In this document: positions 26,347 to 39,000 of the stretch, piece by piece
How the letters are laid out: every line of letters starts with the position of its first letter
Position numbering within the stretch: the stretch's first letter is position 1
NCBI RefSeq assembly: GCF_014066305.1
Contig: NW_023501059.1
Location: 434,001 to 498,000 of the forward strand
Direction of reading: 5' to 3'
Length of the DNA: 64,000 nt
Source of the DNA: Letharia columbiana
Lineage: Eukaryota; Ascomycota; Lecanoromycetes; Lecanorales; Parmeliaceae
Translations under genes and position numbers: made by a program
Notes under the pieces: generated by a model
Databases searched by the model: none
What the model saw: the letters and a program-made list of their open reading frames with translations, nothing else
Told to the model about the DNA's origin: nothing

Positions 26347-29300
26347 TCAAAACCCAAGCTTATGGGAAATCACTGCAATTCGTCAGTCGACTCCTAGACA
26401 GCACTTGGAAGTCCAATCAATGAAAGTGAAACTTACACCCCATAACAGCTTTCTTCTTCTGCGAACTAACATACTTGTTCACATCATCAGCCCATCCTGC
26501 ACTGTTGTCCTCAAGCTTCTCCATATTGTCTCCTGCAAGACTCAGGTTTTCTGTTCGTTCCTGTACTTGACGCTGCATGTAAGCCCAGTAGCCCTCTTCT
26601 TGGCGCTCGGGAGGTTGTCGGCCGGCTCTAGAGGAGCTGCCGGTAGGTTGGCGGCTTGCGACACGCCGTGCTTCTTCATCGGCCCGCTGCTGCTCCATCA
26701 CCCGCTTCGACGGAGGACGATCAGGGCCGCCAATGAACATATCCATATCTGCCGGCGTGACGTACTGCGTGCCTGACATCCATTGTAAATTCGAGATGGT
26801 CGGTCTTGGGGGTATGAGAGCTTGTGGGTTGAATAGCTTATCAAGGGAACGTGTCAGATCCTGTCCAGTTCCCCATACGTTAAGTACTGCTATCTCGGAA
26901 GGTCCAGTCCAACCAAATACGAAGCCGGTAGGCGTTATTATAGCTTCAGAGAACCTTTGTACGTCCAGTATATGGGTAACGTTGGTCGAAGCAATCTCTT
27001 TCAGGCCTGGGACTGAAAAGGCTTTGGCGCATCCATCGCCAAAAAGCCCAACTAGTGCATAAGTGTAAGCTTCGAATTTGACGACAGCTGCCTGATAGCA
27101 CAAGAGTTGGTCCCAAGTCTTGTTAGCTCCTTTGGCTACCGCTGGTTTGAACATTTTCGCACCCGTTGTGGTGACAGTTAGTATGACTCCGTTGATTCTA
27201 GCCCCACTGCGAAGGCTAGCAACAACATCTTGCGTAGCTGCTGCCAGGTCTCCTGAGTCTGTATTGATCGGTGATATAGAGATGATTTTGTCGTCCAGCG
27301 TGCATGTTCCAACAAGCCTGACTGTGTAGCCCCCAGTCGCCTCTGGTAATAACTTGAAAGTCACCAGGTGCCCAAGATTAGTTCCAACGAAGAGTAGTAT
27401 GCTTGAGTAGTCTTCGCTTATCAGTAAAAACGTAAAAGCAGGGAATGTCTTTTGGACTTACCGTCTCCATCGAGCATCATGACTCCAAACTCGATGTTCG
27501 TAGGCCACTCAAGCTTGGCTTGACTTTGGCTGTTGCTGCTTCTTCGAAAGCTCCCATGCTTGCCGCTTGAGCTACCGAAGTCACTCACGCTGGCCTCGAA
27601 TATGACAGCTGGACCTCTGAGGTCGATAACTGTAATGCTGCCTCCTTCAAACCCGGCACAGACAAAGCCGACATCACTCATTTTCAATGCAGTTACAGGA
27701 CCGTGTTGCGCGTCCAGCAGCGTCAAAGGAAGCAAGCCTTCCTTAACACTGGGCTCGGCCCGGTCTACAATCGTTTCTAGGCCGAAGCTCTTGGTCTCCT
27801 TATGCGGAATGTCTCTGCCGAAATCGCGGTTCTTGCCCCAGCGAAAGATGGCCACTTCGCCAGTTCTCAGACCCACAGCAAGTTCTCCGGTAGCACCCGC
27901 CATCGACATCATGATGACATCTATGTCTCTATATCGGCCTAGAGCTCGAGCAACATCGACTTCGAGGACTTCTTCATTCTCGATCTCATCACCATGCCCA
28001 GCATCCCAAACACGTATCGTGCCGTCAGCGTGAGCGGTCTGTATCACATTCCGATTCGCGAACTTCATGAGAGAGCGTTTGGGCTCAGCGCCTCCCTTCA
28101 ATATTGGAGGACCGCGCGAGCGATTCTCGACCATACCAAGCCATCTGGTGCGGTCGACGAAAGCTATGTCAATGCGATTGACGAATGGATGAACACACGT
28201 CAGAGATACATGAAGCTGGTTAGTAGGAGTAATGGGATGTCCAGATGGAAAGCTCAAGGTGACCATCTCACCTGAGGCTAGGAGGGCAATAATAGCTATG
28301 GGATCATTGGAACCAGCGAAGTGAGGCGACTTGCGGGGAACCAGACAGTAGTCGACGACTTCGGCATTCGGCGGTGTTGGGAGAGTATGTTGTGCCTTTG
28401 GTCGCTCGAAATGTTCGGAGAGGATTTGCCATGAAGAAGTAGTGTAGTTCGGTGTGGGTCCGAGGTCGAGAAAAGTCAGGCCTTTTGCAGGCTCGGTTGT
28501 CGATAACCCGCCAGCGATCAATATTCCAGTATCATCAGGGTTTGCTTTCGAACACCATGATATACGGAACAATGGCTCTTTTATTGCAAGCGTGCCTCTC
28601 GTAGATCCCACTATTTGTGAGGACGCTCCTGGCATGTCTACATTTGTGGCTTGTATCGTTCTGGCCAGCACTTTCCTGCCATCTTTTGGATCCCATACCA
28701 CAAAACTGGAATCCTCGTAACCGGTGAGTATGAAAGTGCCAGTTGGATGCCAGATCGCCTGTGTCAGTCTTGGGCATCGAGCAGGACTGCCAGGATTTGC
28801 CTGAGGATCTCCTCCAGGGGCTCCCGACGGCAACTCATAATGAAAGAACTTCAAAGGTTTGTTATGCTTGAATGAGAATATGACCGCGCCCTCGGAGTAT
28901 CCAATCAACAGATTGCCAATGTCCCGAGGATGAAAGGCTAGCGTCTCGACGGGCAAAAGGTGTGCCCTTGGATTGCGGTCCCTCCATAGATTTGGGATTC
29001 TAAGCGGTGCAAGGCTCAATCGATCAAGGTCATAGGCGATGATCTCCCCTTAAGCGAATCTCAGTATTTTTGGTGTTCTTGCTACGTGTTAAAGGAGCTC
29101 GACGCACCATTCTGTAGCCCAATCAATGCATAGTCCAAGGTCGAATCTGTCGCTATAGCTGTGATCAGACCAGGAGGAGCATAGGATGCTAGTATCCTCG
29201 TCGTGTCCAGAGCAAAGACCGATAGATCGTTTTTTGTGTCAACGCAGACTAATTTGTCTGCACAGAACTGTAATGTCTTGACCGAGGCTTTTCTTGGAAG

Positions 29301-29595
29301 TTTCAAGCTGACAGAGACACGCTTTTGCCCAAAGACATATATTTTTCCGCTTCCAAACTTTGTGTCTTTGGTGCCCACGGCGAGTAAGGACTGGACTGGG
29401 TCGTATGCTAATGCACTGACTTGGGAATTGATACCGTATCGAGCTACCTATTATTGCAAGTCATCAGGCTGGGAACCAATGGGCTTTCGAGGTCGGTCAG
29501 CACCCTACCTCATCAATAGCAAAGAGCTGAGGATCCAGCCCAGCTGAAAAGTCTCTCTGTATGCCTGCTTGCTTGCCTCGAAGAAAGGACGCCAT
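26347..29595 (-). CDS. SRO7: SRO7/lethal giant larvae WD40 protein (exocytosis regulator)
   Basis: Lgl/tomosyn-family protein that binds plasma-membrane SNAREs and supports polarised exocytosis. Exons 29509..29595, 29108..29447, 27462..29048, 26437..27411 and 26347..26372 give 1004 residues; introns are 50-64 bp. The N-terminus MASFLRGKQAGIQRDFSAGL and the following FAIDE/VARYGINSQVSALAYDPVQ are typical. WD repeats include LLPVETLAFHPRDIGNLLIG, LTQAIWHPTGTFILTGYEDS, IQTAHADGTIRVWDAGHGDE, GPVTALKMSDVGFVCAGFEG and IEFGVMMLDGD/DYSSILLFVGTNLG. The C-terminal tail has ENLSLAGDNMEKLEDNSAGW and ADDVNKYVSSQKKKAVMG, the vestigial SNARE-like tail. The small last exon ends the protein as LISHKLGF. The length agrees with fungal Sro7 proteins. 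Confidence 0.92.
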
Positions 29596-29852
29596 TGTTG
29601 CTTCCCCATTGCATTGAAGCTTCCTGTCGTGTTCCTTTGTCTGGTTGAGCTGCCCTGCCTCAGCGGGACAAGAGCAGCCTTACCGCAGGGATTATCTTAG
29701 CGTTTGTCGATCTTCCGCCGCCTGTCGTCAGACATACAACGGTTCCGCCCGAGTTCCGCCAAGAAATTGTCCCCATTAATGAATTGCTTTCCTCCCTCTC
29801 TCGAAAACAAATCTTCAATATTTCAGATCACGATTGCTCAGCTGTCTACGTT
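29596..29852. promoter_or_regulatory. Bidirectional promoter interval of SRO7 and the pyruvate decarboxylase-type gene
   Basis: 257 bases separate the two divergent start codons, so both promoters must lie here or reach into neighbouring leaders. The interval includes CT-rich and TCTCTCG stretches on the right, leading to the decarboxylase start. No specific factor site is claimed. Confidence 0.5.
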
Positions 29853-31766
29853 ATGGCAACAGATATCAGAACCTCGGAGCTCAGGAGCCCGATCGACGTA
29901 GCAGAATACTTATTCCGCAGGCTCCATGAAGTCGGTGTTCGTGGTGTACACGGTGTTCCAGGCGATTTCAATCTAGTGAGATCATGATAGAACATTACAT
30001 GCAAAGTAGAAGCTAAATCTGACAGGTAGCTCTCGACTACATCCCCAAAGCTGGACTCAACTGGGTAGGGAATTGCAATGAGCTCAACGCAGGTATGGAT
30101 ACGGGAAGCCACGATAAAGAGTCCAGCTCATATTCCAAAAGGCTATGCTGCAGATGGATACGCAAGAGTGAAGGGCATATCGGCGGTTGTAACGACCTTT
30201 GGCGTTGGTGAGCTAAGCCTTCTCAATGCCATCGCAGGCGCCTACTCCGAGTACGTGCCAATCGTACACATCGTTGGCACTCCGTCCACCCTCTCACAAC
30301 ACGATGGCTTACTTCTACACCACACCCTTGGCAATGGGAATTTTGAGGTCTTTGCGGACATGAGCCATAATATATCCTGCGCCAAGGCGAAGTTGACCGA
30401 TCCTCATGATGCAGCCATGCTCATCGACAATGCAATTCGGGAATGCTGGGTTCAATCGAGGCCTGTATACATTACTCTGCCAACAGACATGGTTCAGAAG
30501 AAAATTGAGGGCGAACGATTGAAGACACCCATAGAGCTCAGCTTTCCACTCAATGATACGGAGAAGGAGGACTATGTCGTGGACGTCGTTTTGAAGTATC
30601 TCCATGCCGCAAAAAATCCTATTATTCTCGTCGATGCTTGCGCCATAAGACACAGAGCACTCGAAGAAGTACACGAGTTTATCGAGAAGTCTAGCCTACC
30701 CGTCTTTGTAGCCCCCATGGGCAAGGGTGCTGTGAATGAATCCTTGCCCAACTATGGTGGTGTGTATGCTGGAAACGGAAGCAATGCTGGAGTCGCAGAG
30801 CGTGTTGAGTCATCGGACCTTGTTCTAAGCATCGGCGCCATTAAGTCAGATTTCAATACAGCTGGTTTCACTTACAGAGTCAGCCAGCTCTCGACTATCG
30901 ACTTCCACAGCGGATACATGCGTGTTCGATACTCAGAGTACCCTGGAGTACATATGCACGGAGTACTGAGAAAAGTTACTGCTCGGATGGGGAAGCTCAA
31001 CATAGAAGCGGGCCCTGCGCCAGATAACGAAATCGCAAAGAAAGACCAAGGGATGTCGCAAGGAGAAGTCATCACGCATGACTGGTTATGGCCAAGAGTT
31101 GGTCAATGGCTAGAGCCAAACGATATCGTGCTCACAGAGACCGGTACCGCCAACTTCGGCATCTGGGAGACGAAATTCCCAAAAGGCGTGACGGCTATTT
31201 CTCAGGTTCTATGGGGTTCAATAGGCTATTCGGTAGGAGCATGCCAAGGTGCTGCGTTAGCCGCAAAGGAAACGGGCGACAGACGGACCATCTTGTTCGT
31301 TGGCGATGGCTCCTTCGAACTAACAGCCCAGGAGCTCAGCACTATGATCAGGAATGACCTGAAGCCAATCATGTAAGCTCGAGTCTCAAGAAGTTGCCGA
31401 ATACATACTTACTATCCCAGATTTGTCATTTGTAATGAAGGTTATACCATCGAGAGGTACATCCATGGCATGGACGCCAGCTATAATGATATCCAGCAGT
31501 GGAAATATAAGGATCTTGTCAGCGTCTTCGGAGCCGACCCAAAGAAGTCGAAGACTTATCAGGTCAAGACAAAGCAAGAGGCAGAGGACCTCTTCAAGGA
31601 TGAGAATTTCTCGTCCGCACCATATCTTCAGGTAGGTTTGTTCCAATAGGGTGCATATCAATGCTGACAACGACAGTTCGTGGAGCTTTACATGCCCAAA
31701 GAAGATGCCCCGAAGGCACTTAAACTGACTGCAGAGGCTTCAGCTAAGACCAACGCGAAGCAGTGA
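29853..31766 (+). CDS. Thiamine-diphosphate-dependent pyruvate decarboxylase-type enzyme
   Basis: Converts a 2-keto acid, most likely pyruvate, to an aldehyde and CO2 in the cytosol. Exons 29853..29975, 30026..30092, 30142..31372, 31421..31631 and 31677..31766 give 573 residues, the usual PDC length. The N-terminal domain has [48 protein letters not shown] (with the cofactor-activating Glu) and [13 protein letters not shown] with the active-site His pair in [11 protein letters not shown]. The C-terminal ThDP motif is [19 protein letters not shown] followed by [12 protein letters not shown], with NEGYTIE in place of the NDGYTIE/NNGYTIE found in many PDCs. Introns are 45-50 bp. Fungi have several PDC paralogues, and indolepyruvate or phenylpyruvate decarboxylases are alternatives; the sequence does not settle the substrate. 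Confidence 0.9.
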
Positions 31767-32114
31767 AACGACGGGGAAGAGACGTGGGCACATATAACTA
31801 TTGGTCGAGCTTTACGAGACATGTGCCTATGATGATGCGAAAAGCAGGCTATTGTTCAAGAGTGCAACCAGTCCATTACCCATGAAATTTGTTCGCAAAA
31901 ATGACGAAAAGCATGTACATAAATTGTTTAGTAGCTCACTGTAGATACCGATAAAATATTGATTTGCGCCAAACTGGGCCACGAGAACTGTAATGATATT
32001 GGTGGTATGATGAGAAATCGCCATCTCGACGGTCTTGGCTTCTCAGTCACTCCAACCACAATGAACAAACAGCGATAACATAATTCATCCCACCCGTGAC
32101 CCCTCTCCCTCACA
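31767..32114. other. Intergenic region before TAN1
   Basis: 348 bases with no gene; it holds the decarboxylase 3' UTR and the TAN1 promoter. The last 40 bases are C/T-rich. Confidence 0.5.
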
Positions 32115-33194
32115 ATGGAAGAAAGTAAAAAACGCAAGTCTGAAGCAAGTAACGGAGACAATGCCCAAAGAAAGTCGAAGCCATGGCGCGTACCCAGGAA
32201 AGGCCAACCCAACTACGTCAACCCCACCATAGAGCCAGGCGACTCCGGTATTTGGGCCACATGTGAGTTGGGCAAGGAAGGCAAATCCACCGCAGAGCTA
32301 CGAGATCTGTTTGAAGAGTACGCAAAGAAGCTTTACGGCAGTCTGGAAGAGCAGGCAGATGGAGAGGACAGCAATGAGGATGTGGAGGCGGATATTGAGG
32401 CTGAGATTAAGAAAGAGGTTCAGGGAATGAAGTCTAGAGTCACGAAGAAAGAGACATTGTTTCAATCCGTGAAAATGGATATACAATGCGTGCTCTTCTT
32501 CAAAACCCGCCCACCAGTCGAGCCTGTTTCCTTCGTACATACGATTTGCAAGGACGCCGCTGAGGGCGCTACACAACGAGCCCGATTCGTCAAACGACTG
32601 TCACCAATGGCTATGATGGGAAAGGCTACAGAGGACGGGCTGGCCAAAGTTGCGGATGCAGTGCTGGGACCTGTGTTCCACGTTGAAGAGGATGGGTTGA
32701 AGTTTGCGATTCGGCCTACAAGGAGAAATCATAATATTATGAAGAGGGATGATATTATAAAGCAGATTGCAAAGGCTGTGGGAGGAGATCATAAGGTCGA
32801 TCTGAAAGGATATAATCGTTTGATTTTGGTCGATGTCTACAGGGTAAGTTGAATTTGCTCCATTGCTTTGCACTCTATGTTTGGGACACGATGAGATCGT
32901 TTTGCTGAGCTTGTGAAGAACATCCTCGGTATGAGTGTTGTTGGCAGCGATTACGACGAGCTGAAGCAGTACAATCTTGCAGAGATTTATGATCCAACAC
33001 CGAAGTTGAAAGCCAAGACGAGCATTGGTGCAGCGCCCGAGGTGAAGGACAAAGATGACAAGCCTCCTTCAGATGTGGCGCCGAACGGGCATGGGCCGAA
33101 GGATGATGTGATACCTATGGAGAAGAGCGAAGACGACAAGACCAGTCTCGATTCCCAAAAGGCGGCGGACGATGCCCACCTCACAGCTTTGTGA
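32115..33194 (+). CDS. TAN1: TAN1-like THUMP-domain protein (tRNA ac4C12 modification)
   Basis: Adapter for N4-acetylation of cytidine 12 in tRNA-Ser and tRNA-Leu, working with the acetyltransferase Kre33/NAT10. Exons 32115..32843 and 32919..33194 (75-bp intron) give 334 residues. After a basic N-terminus comes SGIWATCELGKEGKSTAELR, an acidic linker, then the THUMP region: FVHTICKDAAEGATQRARFV, KRLSPMAMMGKA, GLKFAIRPTRRNHN and GGDHKVDLKGYNRLILVDVY followed by the conserved ILGMSVVGSDYDELKQYNLA. The final 60 residues are polar and poorly conserved. The start is supported by the basic MEESKKRK leader and the CT-rich sequence just upstream. Confidence 0.9.
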
Positions 33195-34282
33195 GCAGAA
33201 GGCAGACCAGCCATCTTCCCATTCGTACGAACTCTTAATACGAGGGGCAACAACAAGGTTACTTTCGGTCGTCGACCGATCATGTTGCTTATGTATGGTG
33301 TCGTTGGGAACCAACAAGATTCGCTTGCGTAGCGAGGAAAGTGCCGTGCGCCCAGATTTCATTTCTCGGGATATCGGCAGCCGCAAGCCATGGCCAGCAT
33401 CGTCATGCATGCGCCAATCATACTGGATGCTAGTTACTACCTATTAACAGTGTCAGATCCCGGGATCCCACCGGGATATGAAGCAACGTTCTCGAAGCAA
33501 TCGAAGGATTGAAATGTCAGGTATTGCAGGAAGTAAGAGGAAGGCGTTTCGGCGTGGCATTCGATTGGTCAAAATAAGCGAATTGCAGAAGGAAGAGACC
33601 GCGACTAGTCGGGTATTTCGGACCCCAACCTCGTTGTGGGAATACCAAACGAGCTTCATTACGCGTATCCGTCAGCATACTTTTGGCCTGTATTCCGAAG
33701 GCATACAGCTTCCAACACGCAGGCAAAGACCCTGTGAAAGATATCGTCTAGCACTCTTTCAGAAATATTTGACGAGCTTGTACCAGCCACTCCTTTCGCC
33801 GCAATTCGCAGGACGTATGTCCGTCTCATGAGGCGACTACCTTGATTAGGTACCCACTCACACGGTCACACCGCTTGGTAAGGTACACAGAAAATAGTTG
33901 GAAGCGAAATGAAAGGGAGGTTAGCTGTCATGACCAGTCTCTTACTCGCTCCCGTTGGCTTTGCCACGAGCTTCTGTCTGTCTTATGCCCCCTTTCCTAA
34001 CTCGGAAGTGAGTGTTTGCTCTTAATGATTCTTACAATCCACCTCGCCAATTCTAGCATATCATTGGCAAAACCTCAGAATCGACTGTTTCTGATTCAGC
34101 CTGCCATCGCTCTCACCAAAGATATCCTCGTTCAACTCCAGCTTCATGTATGCTGCAGTTCCGTCTTGGAGTGTCGTCTGTTTTTTACGAGTCAAACCCA
34201 CAAAGACTATATGTGACTTGTCGCCAAAGTCCCGATGCTATTCCCTTCTATAGCGAATGTCCTTGCCATTGATTCTTTTACA
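33195..34282. other. Intergenic region without recognised genes
   Basis: 1088 bases. The frame at 33478-33831 (117 codons, plus) is Arg/Ser-rich without recognised features. A short palindromic CCCGGGATCCCACCGGGA-like stretch occurs around 33458-33475. The right end is the leader of the APH-fold gene. Confidence 0.5.
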
Positions 34283-35264
34283 ATGGCGTATGGGTCAGCT
34301 GCCTCACCTCTTGTCTCGAACAGCAGCACCATTCGGTGGATGGTCCAAGATACTCTTCAGTGCTCGCGTCTTGAGGTAAACAATATGGAAGACATCCGAG
34401 GCCATCTACATGGCATATGCAAGCTGCGTCTCTCCAACGGCTCTCGACTAGTCCTGAAACTCAGTCCCTCGCCCAATACAGCTCTTCTCCGGCATGAGCG
34501 ATACTTTCTCGAATCAGAGGCTACTATTCTTTCCCTTCTCAAAAAAAGCTGCCTACCAATACCACGAATATTGAGATACGATCCAAGGAGTATCCAACTC
34601 GGTTCGCCCTTCCTCCTCAACACCCATGTTCCAGGGATTTCGTATGCAGATGCCTTGCCACATCTCACAAACCCTGAGTGCAGAGACATCGAGCTGCAGC
34701 TTCGATCTCTTGGTTCCACCATCAATCAGCACACATCACCTACATTTGGACCCGCGGCTCTTGTCGCCTCGAACAGAGGATTTTCAACTTGGCGGGAATC
34801 ATTCAAGTCAATGTTTGAATCTATTATGATGGACGCAGAGGACATGACGATCAACCTACCTTACCATGGGATCCGGGAAGCGGCATCTTCAGTGGCAAAG
34901 GACTTGCATGACGTCAAGGAAGCCAGACTTGTAGTCTTGGGATTGGGTCGACCGCAGAACGTGCTTCTTGATCGAAGAAGTAAAGACGTTATAGGTCTCT
35001 TGGACTTTGGTCAGACAATCTGGGGCGATACCGCCTTTTCAGAACCTGAATCATGCTGTGACCGAAAAGGTTTACTGTTAGTTCTCCTCATCTGCACAAA
35101 TACTTCTTTGAACTAACGTTGTCACAAGGTATATATGCTACCACGCAGTTGTCACGATTGTTACAAACCATTATAGACCGCAGAGAGATGCAAAGGAATT
35201 GGACGCCAGGAAGACTCTGACTACGACTCTTGCACAGTTGGCCGTGAGGAACGAAGGTGGCTGA
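34283..35264 (+). CDS. APH-fold phosphotransferase-like protein lacking the catalytic loop residues
   Basis: Member of the aminoglycoside/choline phosphotransferase superfamily, as widely expanded in filamentous fungi. Exons 34283..35076 and 35129..35264 (52-bp intron) give 309 residues. Visible family parts: the nucleotide-binding region with CKLRLSNGSRLVLKLSPSP (Lys in VLK), RHERYFLESEATILSLLKK, PIPRILRYDP, GSPFLLNTHVPGISYADALP, and the C-terminal IGLLDFGQTIWGD with the metal-binding Asp. The catalytic loop, normally LVHxDLxxxN, reads RLVVLGLGRPQNVLLD: His is Val and the catalytic Asp is Gly, while the Asn is kept. It is therefore probably a pseudokinase, or the gene is beginning to decay, although the frame is intact. 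An upstream in-frame Met at 34235 is an alternative start. Confidence 0.75.
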
Positions 35265-36050
35265 ATGCCAGAAGAAAATGGAACTATCTGTCGCGTGTTC
35301 TTTGTAAATATTGAAGTATATACAGGTTAAAGCTCGGTCATCAGTACACTCTATGAAGAAGACCAATATATGGCAGTATCACATGCGCTCACGTATGTAG
35401 TAACTCTTCGATAAGGTACATGCGTTGGAAGATGAGTGGCTCGAAAAATTACGCTAGACCAAATGTAGATGGCCTAGACCTTGCGCGCGCAAATGAGGCT
35501 GAAAGCCACAGACTGCCGTCAAAGTCACACTCATTCATCACTACCCAGCGATATCAAGCCGGCGCATAGGAGCAGACGCTCTCTCTTTACGTTGGAGTTG
35601 GTCGCGGGGAGTCACTCGCTCTAGCCATCCAGGTTCAGAGCCTTCAAGGCGTTGGTGACATCTCACACGAGCTCTCGAAAGAGGAGTATGTCTTTGCCGC
35701 AAGCAAATCACTATCCACTCTCAATCAATCAGCCAAAGACGCAAGCTAACACTCGCTGGACCTACAGAGATCAATTGCTCTACAACTTGGCTACCCTGCC
35801 TGAGCATTCCTGGGGAAGAACCATAAACTCGTACTCGCGTTGCATTTCGACCATTCGGAGATACTTGGCTACCAAAAGAGATATTTCTTGGACGCACGAA
35901 CCTTCGATTCCTCTCAGTTGAGATTCGAATTTGTACGGTGCATGCAGTCTCCATGGAACGTTGTTGGTTGCTGCAAGTAAGGCCACTGGTCATGAGTAGT
36001 CGATGATTCGAGTGCCGCAAACCCCTTGATACGAGGTCACAGGCTGGAGG
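35265..36050. other. Intergenic region and BCK1 leader
   Basis: 786 bases. Short frames here (35652-35921 plus, 35721-36020 minus) have no recognisable product. The large downstream gene is expected to have a long 5' leader, and an upstream noncoding exon cannot be excluded. Confidence 0.5.
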
Positions 36051-39000
36051 ATGACCTCGCGTCAGCGGTCGTCTTCGGCACGGTCAAACAACTCAGACCA
36101 TAACGTGAGGCAAACCTCAACTCCATCGCCGTCTCACTATCCACAAAAAAATGGTTCAATTGTACCAGAGGACTTGGTATTGAACGATGTCCCGACATAT
36201 AGCCGCAATAACTCATCAAATCTGCTGATACCATCACAAGGCATTGGATCTCCCTATCCCGCTATCTCAGGTGGGACACCGCCTTTACAAGGCGCAGGGT
36301 CAGCTGCGCAGAGGCCGAGAGCCAGCACTACAGATCAGGCTGCTGGACAACAGAATCTCTATCGTAACATACCCTTTCGAGCTGGACCAAGGAATCAGAT
36401 TCCGCTGGAGTACATACAAGGACAGAGATTTCCATCAAATCCCCTAACGATGGATTCAAGGCCGCCTTATATCCCTGGACCTCCACCTCAACCGCAGCAA
36501 CAGAATCACATGATCTCGCTGCCTCCTCCACCACCTCGCCCACCTGCGATGAACAGCTCGAATCATGGTATGGTATTGCCTCCCCCACCTGGTCCGCCTC
36601 CCTTAGTCACGAATAATTCTACAAGTATGTGGGGAGGGGCAGCCTGGGGGCGCCAGCAAGGGTACCTGCCCCCGCCACCGCCTCTAGGCCCCAATCAATT
36701 TCATAGTCAGCAAAATCAATACTCTCCGCACCCTGCTTATCGCAACAACCAACCAGCGCCCCTGGCCATACCTCCACCTCCTCAGAATGAAGCTGTGGTA
36801 TCAGCGACGTACATACCGGGTGGAGACTCATTCGGTCCTGGTGTGGGCATACCTGCCCTATACTCGGGTCATCATGAACCAATCTTCCAACGTGATGACA
36901 GTTTCTCGTACTCGGCCGCAGAGGCTAAGATGCTAGCCGATCAAAGATTCTTTAATGGGCCTACATCAGCTATTTCGCCTAGTACTGAATTGCCAGCCGA
37001 AAATTCATCTGTGCCTCAAACGCCTTTGACTCGCCATCATCCTACTCTCCCAAACAACGCCGCGCAGACCCCAGCCTCTGCTAACCAAGAAGGGACACCT
37101 ATCACAGGTCATCGCCATTCGAACAGCAACAACTCTGGGCTTTTGTCACCAAGCGATCCAAGTCTGCAATGGCCACTCGACCGCGTCCTCATCTGGCTTG
37201 CTGCGAACGGCTTTTCGAACGATTGGCAGGAAACATTCAAGGGCTTGGATTTGCATGGGGCAGACTTTCTGGACCTAGGGCGAGGCGGCAGAGGAAATCT
37301 TGGGATGCTGCATCAGGTGATCTACCCAAGACTGTCAAGAGAATGTACCAAAAGTGGTACAAAATGGGATCAAGTCAGGGAAAGAGACGAAGGAAAACGG
37401 ATGCGACGTCTAGTGCGAAGGATGGCGGAAGGAGCAGATGGTGTCAAACAAGGTCATGCACGTCGTGAGTCTGGACATATACTGCCAAGCGCGTCTACGG
37501 ATGGAGGAGTGGAGAACTCGCCAAACCTAGGTCGTCAAGATGGCTTTGCTCTTACACCAAGCACTGCCGGAGGTGGCGAAGATAGTCCAGGGAAACAATT
37601 CCGCTCTCCTGTCCCTGGGCTCAATCCGCGCATGGCCTCCAAAACTCGCAGTAGCACGGCGCCAATGCAATTCTACACGCACGGTGGCGCTACCACCAGT
37701 GAGCAAGGTCTTGCAGAAATGTCGCAGCCCAATCAGAGGGCGGGTCTTACAAGAGGCATTTTGAACGGCATGAATGACGCAGTATCTAAACGTGGGCATA
37801 GCCCTAGCGCTTCTAGTGAGACAGGCGCTGGACCTACTTTTCTGGGCGATACTCGCTCTGGCTACGATGCTAGCCCTCAGAGCGGTAGTCCTGCAACGCA
37901 ACATGCCATACTCGCTTCTTCTACCGGCGGTGGTACTCTTTCGGCTCCTCCATATGGCCGCTACGGTCATCGCAAGACAGGCAGCACGGATTCCGTGGCT
38001 TCAAAGGGAAGAAATGGCCAAGAAAGTCATCGACCGCCGAACCTTGAGGTTGCTGGCAAGCAGTCTTATGATGAAACTCCCATAAGTGCGAAAGAGCTCA
38101 CTAAAGGGTTTTTAGACAGGTTTTGGAAGCGGAAGAAAGATGATTCATCACATCCGTCACCCGAGGATCATAATTCAGAATCACCTACGAGCCCCCTGAA
38201 CTATCGACATATTCCACCAACTTTACCTTTTGCTCGGGCCAACAATAACAGCAGTACGTCGCTTGAAAGACCCTCATCTGCGTCTACCCAGATGTCAGAT
38301 CACGAAAAGATCGCTATGCGGAGGAGATACGTTATGGTCACTCCCGATCAATGGAATTATCGCTTAGTTGACGTCACCGAAGCTGAAACTGCCGAATCAC
38401 TACGAGAAACAATCTGCAGAAGCCTCCGTTACACGGATGCAGACATGGCCCAGATCTACCTTACAGAGCCTGGCCAGATCGAGCACGACGAGCCTCTGTC
38501 TGATTCGATGCTGGTTCTCTCCAAAACCTCGAGAGCAGATTCTGCCGGCACGCTGAAGTTTTTTGTAAGGCGTGGTCCTACATCAGCCGCTTTAGTACCT
38601 CCGCATTCAGCGGGCCTGGGTATTGGCATGTCTCCATTAGGAACGCCACCCGCAGGAAGTCTTTTCCCCAGAAAAGCGTTGGATGAAGAAAGCTACACAC
38701 GGCTGAAGACCAATAGCCGAGTCCGTTCGAGATCGCCACCGATGAACTCCAGACAGAACACGCTGAAAGCTGACAGCGCTACTCCAAGAGATGTGCAAAA
38801 GCCTTTCGAAGGCGCAAATGGTAGTCCTAGATTTGTGTCTGAGTCTCCCACTGGAGCCTCGGCGAAAGACCAATTGCAGTCTCTCAAACCTGGTCGCGAA
38901 AATGGAGCAGTGTCAGACGCTGAGTGGGGTCAATGGCTACAAGCTGCTTACGAAGAACACCAGAATAACACGGAGAAGAGTGGCAAAGCGTATCAACAAG

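Noticed and set aside
33478..33831. 117-codon plus-strand frame
   Set aside because: Arg/Ser-rich without conserved features, promoter context or codon bias; treated as chance.
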